This document shows, in pieces, positions 1 through 7,279 of a DNA stretch of 11,210 nt (its first letter is position 1; every line of letters starts with the position of its first letter). The position numbers and the translations under genes are program-made. The stretch is from a bacterium (GTDB taxonomy: Bacteria; Patescibacteriota; Microgenomatia; UBA1400; RBG-16-45-19), in NCBI GenBank assembly GCA_003247275.1, contig QKAA01000008.1, positions 1 through 11,210 on the forward strand, in the 5' to 3' direction. The notes under the pieces are model-generated. The model was not told the origin of the DNA and made no database searches. It was given only the letters and a program-made list of their open reading frames with translations.

Positions 1-1347
1 GCTCAAATTATCGAAACCACTCTAAACTCGTTTGGTATCAGAGCCACCGTTGAAGAGGCTAATCAGGGTCCTGCCGTTACTCAATATGCCCTAAGCATTT
101 CTGCTGGTACTAAATTATCCCGCATTACCGCTCTTCAGAATGACTTGGCCCTGGCCCTTGCTGCCCCCGGACAAATTCGTATCGAAGCCCCCATTCCCGG
201 TAGATCATTAGTTGGTATCGAAATTCCTAATCGCCGGCCAGAAATGGTGACGTTGCGGCGCATGTTATCTGCTCCAGGCCTAAAGAAAACAAAAAGTAAG
301 ACAGCTTTTGGTTTGGGCTTAAATGTATCTGGTGAAGTTGTGGTTTCCGACATTACCAAAATGCCCCACGTTCTCATTGCTGGTGCCACTGGCTCTGGTA
401 AATCTGTCTCCATCAACGCCATTATTATGCAAATATTATTCCGCGCCTCACCTGAAGAAGTTAAGTTCTTAATGGTTGATCCAAAACGCGTGGAATTAAC
501 TCAATATAACAACATTCCTCATCTCATTTCACCCGTCATTGTTGATCCAGAAAAAGTTTTAAACGCACTCAACTGGGCCGTCAATGAAATGAAAAATCGC
601 TATAGTCTGTTTGCTGAAGTTGGCGCCCGAAACATTGAGGGCTTTAACCAAATGGCCTCATTCCAATCGCTGCCATATATCATCATTGTCATTGATGAAT
701 TAGCTGACATTATGTTGTTTGCTCCAGCCAAGGTCGAAGATGCCATTACTCGCCTCGCTCAAATGTCTCGTGCCGTTGGTATTCATCTAATGTTGGCCAC
801 TCAACGACCTTCCGTTGACGTTTTGACTGGTCTAATCAAAGCCAACGTTCCCTGTCGTATTGCTTTCAACGTTACCTCCATGATTGATTCACGGGTCATC
901 ATCGATAGCCCAGGTGCCGAAAAATTAATCGGTCGAGGCGACATGCTTTACATTCCTCCTGATCAATCAAAACCATCTCGTATTCAAGGGGCCTTTATCT
1001 CCGAAGAAGAAATCAAGAAAGCTCTCGATTTCATTAAGGCTCAAAACCCAGCCGCTGAATATAAAGAAGAGATTACTCAAAAAGCTGCCAGTCCAGTTCC
1101 CGGATTAGACGCTGAAGAATTAGACGAACTGTTTGAGCAAGCCATCGAAGTCATGCTGGCTCAACAAAAAGCCTCTGCCTCACTCTTCCAACGTTATCTC
1201 CAGGTTGGTTATGCCCGCGCCGCTCGAATTTTAGATCAACTTCATCAAGCTGGTATCGTTGGCCCAGGAGAAGGTGCTAAACCTCGACAAATCATGATCA
1301 AATCCATGGAAGACTGGAATCAGATAAAAAATGCTCCTAAACAATAA
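1..1347 (+). CDS. ftsK: FtsK/SpoIIIE-family DNA translocase, C-terminal part (5' end outside window)
   Basis: This is an ATP-driven double-stranded DNA pump that moves chromosome ends through the division septum. The reading frame is open from base 1 without a stop, so the gene begins upstream; the TTG at 145 is internal. 448 codons are visible. Residues 1 to about 80 match the alpha domain (GPAVTQY, then IEIPN). The RecA-like motor follows, with Walker A GATGSGKS at residues 128-135 (bases 382-405) and Walker B IIIVIDELAD at about 227-236. The conserved LATQRPSVDV stretch lies near residue 265. The C-terminal gamma winged helix (about 373-434, with GYARAARILDQL and GIVGP) is the part that reads polar DNA signals and contacts XerD in known homologues. 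The N-terminal membrane domain cannot be seen. All motor residues look intact. A RodZ-like gene follows after 31 bp. Confidence 0.96.
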   Translation, partial: AQIIETTLNSFGIRATVEEANQGPAVTQYALSISAGTKLSRITALQNDLALALAAPGQIRIEAPIPGRSLVGIEIPNRRPEMVTLRRMLSAPGLKKTKSKTAFGLGLNVSGEVVVSDITKMPHVLIAGATGSGKSVSINAIIMQILFRASPEEVKFLMVDPKRVELTQYNNIPHLISPVIVDPEKVLNALNWAVNEMKNRYSLFAEVGARNIEGFNQMASFQSLPYIIIVIDELADIMLFAPAKVEDAITRLAQMSRAVGIHLMLATQRPSVDVLTGLIKANVPCRIAFNVTSMIDSRVIIDSPGAEKLIGRGDMLYIPPDQSKPSRIQGAFISEEEIKKALDFIKAQNPAAEYKEEITQKAASPVPGLDAEELDELFEQAIEVMLAQQKASASLFQRYLQVGYARAARILDQLHQAGIVGPGEGAKPRQIMIKSMEDWNQIKNAPKQ

Positions 1348-1378
1348 TTCTGCCCTAAAGAATTGATATTGCAGCTAT

Positions 1379-2032
1379 ATGAAAACTGTTGGTGATCTTC
1401 TTAAAAATGCTCGAATTAAGCAGCAGCTAACCCTTGATCAAATTGCCAGTTACTCCAAAATATCCAAACGATATTTAATCGCCATCGAAGATAACGATTT
1501 TCAACAATTACCCCCCGCTGCCTTTTCTAAAGGTTTTTTGCATACCTATGCCACTTTGGTTGGGCTGGATCCCAAAACCGTCCTGGCCATTTTCCGTCGC
1601 GACTTTGATCAAGATGATAGGGGTCGAATTATTCCCCGAAGTTTCGTTGACCCAATAAAATCTGTTCCCAAAGGAGTCACTCCTCAGCGTCTAACCATTG
1701 TCCTTTCCTTGCTTGTCGGCCTCAGTATCGTTATCTTCTTTCTCGTCCAAATTATCAATTTCACTTCCAAACCCCCGTTGGCAATTCACGAACCTTCAGA
1801 TAATTCTGTCCTCATTTCCCCCATAACTGTCCGCGGCACAACTGATGCTCAAGCCACCATCACTATCAACAACAAACAAGTCATTGTTAGCTCCACTGGC
1901 GACTTCACTACTCAACTCGAATTATCCCCCGGGGAACACACCTTAATTATTGTTGCTCAAAGCCGATCTGAGAAAAAAACTACTCTTGAGCGAACTGTCT
2001 ATATTGATCAACTTCCGGTCGAAAATCAGTGA
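1379..2032 (+). CDS. RodZ-like protein: cytoplasmic HTH, one membrane helix, extracellular Ig-like domain
   Basis: 217 residues. Residues 1 to about 75 form a helix-turn-helix of the HTH_25/Xre type found in RodZ (GDLLKNARIKQQLTLDQIA, then KRYLIAIEDNDF and FSKGFLHTYATLVGLD). RodZ uses this fold to bind MreB rather than DNA. A basic linker leads to one membrane helix at about 105-128. The outside part (about 131-210) is a beta-rich Ig-like domain with the pattern SPITVRGTTDAQATITINNK, as in bacterial stalk or glucodextranase-B-like domains. The topology is therefore N-in, C-out. The gene ends in TGA, which shows TGA is a stop here. No Shine-Dalgarno sequence is visible before the ATG; a GATATT box ends 8 nt upstream and could serve a leaderless transcript. 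A role in cell shape or division is inferred from the fold and from the neighbouring ftsK. A membrane-anchored DNA-binding regulator is the alternative. Confidence 0.85.
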   Translation: MKTVGDLLKNARIKQQLTLDQIASYSKISKRYLIAIEDNDFQQLPPAAFSKGFLHTYATLVGLDPKTVLAIFRRDFDQDDRGRIIPRSFVDPIKSVPKGVTPQRLTIVLSLLVGLSIVIFFLVQIINFTSKPPLAIHEPSDNSVLISPITVRGTTDAQATITINNKQVIVSSTGDFTTQLELSPGEHTLIIVAQSRSEKKTTLERTVYIDQLPVENQ

Positions 2033-2083
2033 TTCAATTTGACAGAGACAGGGCTGAACAGGTAATCTTGGTTCAATTGGACA
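2033..2083 (+). repeat. Imperfect 12-bp direct repeat in the spacer after the RodZ-like gene
   Basis: TTCAATTTGACA (2033-2044) and TTCAATTGGACA (2072-2083) match at 11 of 12 positions and start 39 bp apart. The first copy begins right after the TGA stop. Each copy contains a -35-like hexamer (TTGACA, TGGACA), so this may be a duplicated promoter element or an operator pair. The pattern is directly visible; the function is not. Confidence 0.6.
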
Positions 2084-2106
2084 ACTTGATTAACACTCTT
2101 AGTAAT
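2078..2106 (+). promoter_or_regulatory. Candidate sigma70-type promoter for the small-protein cluster
   Basis: The -35 box TGGACA (2078-2083) is separated by 17 bp from a -10-like AGTAAT (2101-2106). Transcription would start near 2113 and give a leader of about 25 nt holding the AAGGAA ribosome site at 2125-2130, 7 nt before the ATG at 2138. A second possible pair is TTGACA (2039-2044) with TAATCT (2063-2068). The -10 matches are imperfect, so only one of these, or neither, may be real. Confidence 0.35.
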
Positions 2107-2137
2107 TAGCTATTTTTAAGTAAAAAGGAAAAAATAT

Positions 2138-2434
2138 ATGGATCCTCTAGTACTTCTTCTTATCGTGGTTACTTCGATTTTGACGGTCTTGTTGGTTATC
2201 GTTGGTGTGCAAGTAGTTATGATCCTAAAAGAAGTCAAAACCACGCTAACCCACGTTAATAAAACCCTTGATGCTGCCGACGGAATTGTTTCCGCTCTTT
2301 CACGGCCAGTTAGCGGTCTTGCTGACATTGCTGCAGGCGTTAAAACCGGTTTGAGTTTGGCAGAATCATTTATTGGTTGGGTAAGTTCGAAAACTGATCA
2401 CAGTAATTCAAAAAAAACTGAAGATGTCGAGTAA
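2138..2434 (+). CDS. Small single-pass membrane protein of unknown function
   Basis: 98 residues. I do not recognise a named family with certainty. Residues 4-30 are a strongly hydrophobic membrane helix, rich in Leu, Val and Ile. It is followed by an amphipathic helix (KEVKTTLTHVNKTLDAADG) and a second, weakly hydrophobic helical stretch (VSGLADIAAGVKTGLSLAES). The layout resembles the DUF948-type small membrane proteins that often precede YtxH-like genes, and a YtxH-like gene does follow here. The start is well supported: AAGGAA sits 7 nt upstream of the ATG. The 3' end overlaps the next gene by 11 bp, which implies coupled translation. It is probably a membrane-anchored helical protein of the envelope; no enzymatic motif is visible. 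Confidence 0.82.
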   Translation: MDPLVLLLIVVTSILTVLLVIVGVQVVMILKEVKTTLTHVNKTLDAADGIVSALSRPVSGLADIAAGVKTGLSLAESFIGWVSSKTDHSNSKKTEDVE

Positions 2435-2765
2435 TCTGCCGCAAATGAAGGGTGATACCGGATATGGTCTGGGATTTTTTTCTGGTTTGATTGTTGGAGC
2501 TCTTGGGGTATATATCGCCATCACTCCCGAGGGTAAAAAAATTAAAAAAGAAATTATTGCTGAATATACCAAACACCAACAATCTCTAGCCCAAGCTCAA
2601 GCAAAATTAGATAACCGTCCGTCATCCAAACAACTAGAAACAGTCAGTCAGGGAATTAAATCTCTGCGCCAAAAAATCGAAAATCTGCTCAATCCACCCG
2701 TCCAAGTTAGCAAAACGGTTACTCACTCCAAAGTCAAGAAAAAGCATTATTTTAAGCAAAAATAA
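2424..2765 (+). CDS. YtxH-like small membrane protein
   Basis: 113 residues. The N-terminal part has the YtxH pattern: a Gly-rich membrane helix (GLGFFSGLIVGALGVYIAI, about residues 15-33) followed by TPEGKKIKKEI. A long charged helix (about 40-90) with likely coiled-coil character comes next, then a Lys/His-rich basic end (KVKKKHYFKQK). YtxH proteins are common in monoderm bacteria and tied to general stress; the molecular role is not settled. The start at 2424 lies inside the previous gene (11-bp overlap). An in-frame ATG at 2445 would avoid the overlap and fits the family start equally well. Neither has a clear Shine-Dalgarno site, so the exact start is open. Confidence 0.82.
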   Translation: MSSNLPQMKGDTGYGLGFFSGLIVGALGVYIAITPEGKKIKKEIIAEYTKHQQSLAQAQAKLDNRPSSKQLETVSQGIKSLRQKIENLLNPPVQVSKTVTHSKVKKKHYFKQK

Positions 2766-2777
2766 GTAAGGTATAAT
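2751..2777 (+). promoter_or_regulatory. Consensus -10 box 8 nt before a start codon (possible leaderless promoter)
   Basis: A perfect TATAAT (2772-2777) sits 8 nt before the ATG at 2786. Initiation at the usual distance would fall at or next to the start codon, giving a leaderless or nearly leaderless mRNA. No Shine-Dalgarno sequence lies between. The -35 region (TTTAAG at about 2751) is weak. Part of the element overlaps the 3' end of the YtxH-like gene. Confidence 0.5.
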
Positions 2778-2785
2778 GCACTCCT

Positions 2786-3007
2786 ATGCCAAGCAGTAAT
2801 ACCAACCAAATCACCAAAACAGATTTAGATCGAATTGAAGCTTCATTAAAAAGAGTGATCGAAGTCGCCAAAACTCAAAAGAATCATTCTGAACTTGATG
2901 AGGTGGTCAAAGCCTTGACAGATACCTTGAGCCAATTAAAAATGACTGTTGAGTTTGATCACGAAAAACGATTGGCCGCCATCGAAGAATTTTTACAAAA
3001 TCTGTAA
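2786..3007 (+). CDS. Small coiled-coil protein of unknown function
   Basis: 73 residues, not recognised. The sequence is entirely helical in character, with heptad-like spacing of hydrophobic residues (DLDRIEASLKRVIEVAK, then LDEVVKALTDTLSQLK and LAAIEEFLQNL). It has no membrane segment, Cys or catalytic motif. It is highly charged and probably a soluble oligomer or an adaptor. It lies between the YtxH-like gene and alaS (17-bp gap to alaS). A TATAAT box immediately upstream suggests its own transcript, perhaps leading into alaS. Codon use matches the neighbours and the frame is clean, so I regard it as a real gene despite its size. Confidence 0.72.
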   Translation: MPSSNTNQITKTDLDRIEASLKRVIEVAKTQKNHSELDEVVKALTDTLSQLKMTVEFDHEKRLAAIEEFLQNL

Positions 3008-3024
3008 AAAAGGATAAACGTTCC

Positions 3025-4896
3025 ATGACTGGTACACAAATTCGGAATGCGTATCTAAACTACTTCACTTCTGAAAACAGAAATCATCAGCCAATTCCTC
3101 CCGCTCGCCTTATCCCAGAAAATGATCCCAGTACTCTGTTTACTAGTTCAGGTATGCAGCAGCTCGTGCCTTATCTTAAGGGTGAACCTCATTCCATGGG
3201 TAATCGGCTAACTGATTCTCAACCCTCCTTTAGAGCTGAAGATATTGATGAAGTGGGCGATAACCGCCACACTACGTTTTTTGAAATGCTGGGTAACTGG
3301 TCCTTGGGCGATTACTTCAAACAAGAACAACTTCCCTGGTTCTTCGAATTTATCACTCAAGTTGTCGGCCTTGATCCTAACAGACTCTATGTAACCGTTT
3401 TTGCTGGCGATAACACCATCCCCAAAGATACTGAATCAATTGAAATTTGGCAAAAGTTATTTAACACCACAGCCCCTGCCAAACCAGGAATTGAGGGTTT
3501 TGATAAAAACACTAAAATCTACACCTACGACGCTACCAAAAATTGGTGGTCACGCTCCGGTGTTCCTACCAATATGCCGGTTGGCGAAATTGGTGGTCCC
3601 GATTCAGAAGTGTTTTTCGATTTTGATCCCGAAGACAAATTACACCTTCATCAACAATCTCCCTATAAAGATCAACCTTGTCACATTAACTGTGACTGTG
3701 GTCGATTCATGGAAATTGGCAACTCCGTCTTTATGCAATACATTAAAACTGATGCTGGGTTTGAACCGCTTCCCAAACAAAACGTCGACTTTGGTGGTGG
3801 TTTAGAGAGAATTGCCGCAGCCAGCCAAAACGATCAAGATGTTTTTAAAATCGATCTTCTCTATCCCATCATTCAACAACTAGAATCAATTACTCATTGT
3901 TCATATCAAGACGACGCTAACAAGCCCGCTATGCGGATAATTGCCGATCATATGCGTGCTGCTACCATTTTAATTGCTCAAGGTTTAACTCCCAGCAATA
4001 AACTCCAAGGGTATTTCCTTCGCCGCTTGCTCCGGCGTTCTCTAGTTAAATTTAATCAACTAATGAAAGATGATACGCAAACAAACTCTCTTTCACATCT
4101 TGTTCCCGCTGTGGTTGAGATTTTCTCTGACACCTATCTTGAATCTGTCGATACCACCGCTATTCAAGCAGTTATTGATGATGAACAGCAGCGCTTCAGT
4201 AAGTCGCTCAATAAAGGTATGAAAATCATCGCTGCCACCGATGCTAACCAAATTGACGGTAAATTTGCCTTTGATCTGTACCAATCCTACGGTTTCCCTT
4301 TGGAAATCACTGAGGAACTGCTAAAGGAAAAAGGACTAACTGTCGACAAAGATACCTTCCGGGCCGAATTCAAAAAACATCAAGACATTTCTCGTAGCGG
4401 CTCCACCGGTTTGTTCAAAGGGGGATTAGCCGACCATTCCGACACTATTGTTAAATATCACACTACCACTCATTTACTCCAGGCCGCTTTGCGCCAAGTT
4501 TTGGGTGACCATGTTCAACAAATGGGTTCCAATATTACAGCTGAAAGATTGCGCTTTGATTTCAAGCACACTCAAAAAATGACTCCAGAAGAACTAAAAA
4601 CCGTTGAAACTATGATCAATGAAAAAATTGCTGCTGACTTACCCGTTAATAAAGCCATCATGCCAAAGGACGAAGCTTTAAAATCAGGGGCTATTGCCTT
4701 TTTCCGTGATAAATATCCCGACACCGTAACTGTTTACACCATTGGCAACGATCCTCAATCCGATTGGTTTTCCAAAGAATTGTGTGGTGGTCCCCACGTT
4801 TCCTCGACAGGAGTTATCGGACCTGTTACCATTAAAAAAGAGGAGGCCGTAGGTGCTGGAGTTCGTCGTATATATGTAACTCTAAGCCAGGCGTAA
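3025..4896 (+). CDS. alaS: Alanyl-tRNA synthetase, short form without the C-terminal domain
   Basis: Charges tRNA-Ala with alanine and clears mischarged Ser/Gly. 623 residues, against about 875 in E. coli. The class II catalytic core is at the N terminus: motif 2 around RHTTFFEMLGNWSLGDYF (81-98), a GEIGGPDSEVFFD segment (187-199) where many bacteria have GPCGPCSE, and motif 3 GGGLERIAAA (258-267). A helical tRNA-recognition region follows (about 300-455). The editing domain comes almost directly after it, with HTTTH (479-483) and CGGPH (587-591), the expected metal-binding set. The beta-barrel that normally links core and editing domain seems absent, as does the whole C-Ala oligomerisation domain; the frame stops soon after GVRRIYVTL. 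No remnant follows, so this is a compact natural form and not a truncation. AAAGGA at 3009-3014 supports the start. Confidence 0.96.
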   Translation: MTGTQIRNAYLNYFTSENRNHQPIPPARLIPENDPSTLFTSSGMQQLVPYLKGEPHSMGNRLTDSQPSFRAEDIDEVGDNRHTTFFEMLGNWSLGDYFKQEQLPWFFEFITQVVGLDPNRLYVTVFAGDNTIPKDTESIEIWQKLFNTTAPAKPGIEGFDKNTKIYTYDATKNWWSRSGVPTNMPVGEIGGPDSEVFFDFDPEDKLHLHQQSPYKDQPCHINCDCGRFMEIGNSVFMQYIKTDAGFEPLPKQNVDFGGGLERIAAASQNDQDVFKIDLLYPIIQQLESITHCSYQDDANKPAMRIIADHMRAATILIAQGLTPSNKLQGYFLRRLLRRSLVKFNQLMKDDTQTNSLSHLVPAVVEIFSDTYLESVDTTAIQAVIDDEQQRFSKSLNKGMKIIAATDANQIDGKFAFDLYQSYGFPLEITEELLKEKGLTVDKDTFRAEFKKHQDISRSGSTGLFKGGLADHSDTIVKYHTTTHLLQAALRQVLGDHVQQMGSNITAERLRFDFKHTQKMTPEELKTVETMINEKIAADLPVNKAIMPKDEALKSGAIAFFRDKYPDTVTVYTIGNDPQSDWFSKELCGGPHVSSTGVIGPVTIKKEEAVGAGVRRIYVTLSQA

Positions 4897-4902
4897 TTTG
4901 GC

Positions 4903-7266
4903 ATGGACTTGCCCAACTTGCTCAACAAACTCAAACCTTCAGACGAAGAAGCCAAAAAATTTATTGCCATTGAAATCGATACCGACACTGTCAAAGTCGC
5001 CCTATGGCAATCAGATGGCAGCCACACCGAAGTAATTTCCGTTGGTTCCATTCAAACCTGGTCCGAGCCAGATGAGGAAGAGTTAGTTACTGCCATTGAT
5101 ACCAGTTTAGCCGACGCCCAAGGCTCCATCGAAGAAGAACCTGACCAAGTTATTTTTGGGTTGCCAGAAGGTTGGTCAGATAAAGACGGTATCGCCGAAA
5201 ACAAAAAATCCATCCTAAAAAATATTTGCAAGAAATTTAGTTTTCACCCCATTGGCTACGTCATCAGTACCGAAGCCATTGCTCATCATCTCCGCGATGT
5301 TGAAGGTGGGCCCCCTTCAGCCATTTTAGTCAAAGTCCTAAGCAAAACCATTTCAGTTACCCTCATCTATTTGGGTGACATCAAATCAACTCAAATTGTT
5401 GAGCGAAGCACTTCTTTGTCAGCTGATATCGAAGAAGGGTTAGCTCGAATTCCCCATTCTGGTCACCTGCCTTCCCGAATTATCTTCCATACCACCCATG
5501 AGGATATTGAAGCTATCAAGCAAGAACTTATCTCCTACAATTGGCAAAAGAATCTTTCTTTCCTCCATGTTCCTAAAGTTGAGTCACTTCCCAAAGAATG
5601 GAGCATCAAAGCAGTTTCCGTTGCTGGTGGTGCCGAAGTTATCGCCGCCATTGGTTTTGGCAATGTTTCAGCCAGCAACAAGCAAAAAACTGAATCAGTC
5701 GCTTCTACCAAATTAGAAAAATCAGAAAAAGAGGATAAAGCTATTGAACCAGAAGAAGAGCCAGAGCTCCCTCAAACACAAGAAGACGACGATCAGGGCA
5801 ATCCTCCGGAAGAAGAAGTCGTTCCTGAGAAAGCCCCACCAAAAACTGAACCGATAACTTCCGATGTTCTTGGCTTCAAGCCCATTTCTTTTACTGATAT
5901 TGGTCCAGTTATGCCAACCAAACCTGAGTCAGCCACTGAAACGCCCACCACTGAAGATGACGACAATTTACAAATGATCGATGAGCAGGAATTTAATTCT
6001 CCGAAAGAATCGCAGCCAGCGCCACCAGCTCAGAAAAAAAGCCTTCTCTTAGGTTTTAACCAAAAAATTAAAGGCATTACTCAAATGAGACCTCGGTTTT
6101 CCTTCAAATTAAATCAGCCCAAGAAAATTATTCTTCCCCTGGCAATCGCCATCGGTGCAATCGGTATCTTTGGTGGAGGATTCTTCGCTTACTACACCCT
6201 ACCTCAAGCCACTATCCAAATCATTATTCAATCTAACTCGTATCAGCAGCCCATTAACTTTACGATTAACCCAGACGCAACCGAAGTCGATTATGAAGCC
6301 AACAGTATTCCCGGAGAAATGAAGCAAGTAGAAGTCACTGGTACCAAAACCATCCCCACTACCGGAGAAAAACTAGTAGGCGATCGAGCCAAAGGTAAGG
6401 TGATTATTTATAATCGCACTAATGCGCCAAAAACCTTTAACGCTGGCACAGTCATTAAAGCCGACAGTCTTCGCTTTACCTTAGATGCAGCCGTCACCGT
6501 TGCTTCAGCCTCGACCAAAGAAAATGCTGATTTTTCCATCACCACTGAACCCAGCAAAGCTGAATCCTTAGTTACCGCTGTCGATATTGGCAGCCAATAT
6601 AATCTTGCCAAAGACACTCAATTCAACGTCGATAACTATTCCACTGACACCTTTTTTGCCGTGGCCGATAACGCCTTTACCGGCGGCTCATCTCAAAGCA
6701 TTCAGGCTGTTTCAGAGGACGACATCGACCAACTTGAAACTGACTTGATGGCCGAACTCCAATTGCAGTTAACTCAAGAAGCCAGTGATAGTGCCTCGTA
6801 TAAAGCTAGAGTTGCAGTTGGCGAACCAGAAGTTGTTAGTTCGGCATATTCGGCGGATGAAAATGATGAAGCCACCGAATTGACCCTCAATTTAACTTTA
6901 AACCAAACTGCCTATGAATATGATTCTTCTGAGGTTGCTGTGTTGGCCCAAATGGTTGCTTCAAGCTCCTTGCCCCAAGATATCCAGATCACTCCAGGTG
7001 GAGTTAAGGTCAACATTTTAGCCAGTGAACTAAACAATGATGAAACCGCTAGTGCCAGTGCTCAAGTTGTCTTAAGCCATATTCCCACCATCGATGCATC
7101 TGAACTTGTGAGTGATTTACGCGGAGTAAAACTCGACCAATTAGAGTCAAAGTTTTCCGTACTACCCTCATATAAAGGCTATGAAATTGAGCAAAAATAC
7201 TTGATTTTCAATCGCTTGCCCCTCAATCCACACAAGATTAATCTACGAATTAAACCTTCCAGTTAA
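4903..7266 (+). CDS. Transmembrane fusion: actin-like (PilM/FtsA type) domain plus baseplate-J-like ectodomain
   Basis: 787 residues. Residues 18 to about 255 resemble the actin-like fold of FtsA/PilM: a phosphate-1-like strand (FIAIEIDTDTVKVALW, 20-35), a phosphate-2-like strand (about 140-155) and an adenosine-loop-like AGGAEVIAAIGF (241-252). Key positions are altered: the usual D-I-G reads E-I-D, and the second motif lacks V-D-I-G, so ATP hydrolysis is doubtful. Residues 256-380 are a Pro/Glu/Asp-rich disordered linker. A basic stretch leads into one membrane helix (about 409-431). The outer part (432-787) contains a baseplate-J-like region (KVIIYNRTNAPKTFNAGTVI, 499-518) and ends with a domain that closes on NRLPLNPHKINLRIKP. 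It lies 6 bp after alaS with no clear ribosome site. A surface or pilus-like assembly scaffold is inferred. Domain calls are by eye. Confidence 0.72.
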   Translation: MDLPNLLNKLKPSDEEAKKFIAIEIDTDTVKVALWQSDGSHTEVISVGSIQTWSEPDEEELVTAIDTSLADAQGSIEEEPDQVIFGLPEGWSDKDGIAENKKSILKNICKKFSFHPIGYVISTEAIAHHLRDVEGGPPSAILVKVLSKTISVTLIYLGDIKSTQIVERSTSLSADIEEGLARIPHSGHLPSRIIFHTTHEDIEAIKQELISYNWQKNLSFLHVPKVESLPKEWSIKAVSVAGGAEVIAAIGFGNVSASNKQKTESVASTKLEKSEKEDKAIEPEEEPELPQTQEDDDQGNPPEEEVVPEKAPPKTEPITSDVLGFKPISFTDIGPVMPTKPESATETPTTEDDDNLQMIDEQEFNSPKESQPAPPAQKKSLLLGFNQKIKGITQMRPRFSFKLNQPKKIILPLAIAIGAIGIFGGGFFAYYTLPQATIQIIIQSNSYQQPINFTINPDATEVDYEANSIPGEMKQVEVTGTKTIPTTGEKLVGDRAKGKVIIYNRTNAPKTFNAGTVIKADSLRFTLDAAVTVASASTKENADFSITTEPSKAESLVTAVDIGSQYNLAKDTQFNVDNYSTDTFFAVADNAFTGGSSQSIQAVSEDDIDQLETDLMAELQLQLTQEASDSASYKARVAVGEPEVVSSAYSADENDEATELTLNLTLNQTAYEYDSSEVAVLAQMVASSSLPQDIQITPGGVKVNILASELNNDETASASAQVVLSHIPTIDASELVSDLRGVKLDQLESKFSVLPSYKGYEIEQKYLIFNRLPLNPHKINLRIKPSS

Positions 7267-7272
7267 AAAAGG
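7265..7272 (+). promoter_or_regulatory. Ribosome binding site that fixes the sortase start
   Basis: AAAAAAGG ends 7 nt before the ATG at 7280 but only 4 nt before the in-frame TTG at 7277. The spacing favours ATG 7280 as the start. The site overlaps the TAA stop (7264-7266) of the upstream gene, which suggests translational coupling. Confidence 0.65.
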
Positions 7273-7279
7273 TTCATTG

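Noticed and set aside
145..147. TTG at 145 as the start of the ftsK gene.
   Set aside because: The same frame is open to base 1 and encodes the conserved alpha domain (GPAVTQY and onward), so the gene begins outside the window.
2030..2032. TGA read as glycine, as in some Patescibacteria lineages.
   Set aside because: Reading through would leave the Ig-like domain and enter a noncoding spacer. No in-frame TGA is found inside any other gene.
2138..2150. GGATCCTCTAG near the start of the small membrane gene resembles a cloning-vector polylinker.
   Set aside because: The match ends after 11 bases, lies in a sensible reading frame with its own ribosome site, and no other vector sequence is present.
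3401..3805. A 134-codon open frame on the + strand inside alaS.
   Set aside because: It lies entirely in another frame of a well-conserved synthetase, has no ribosome site and no protein-like pattern; it is a shadow.
4894..4902. Possible frameshift truncating alaS before a C-Ala domain.
   Set aside because: No C-Ala-like sequence follows in any frame; the next gene starts 6 bp later with an unrelated domain, so the short form is genuine.
7277..7279. TTG as the sortase start.
   Set aside because: The ATG at 7280 has better spacing (7 nt) to AAAAAAGG and is the stronger codon.
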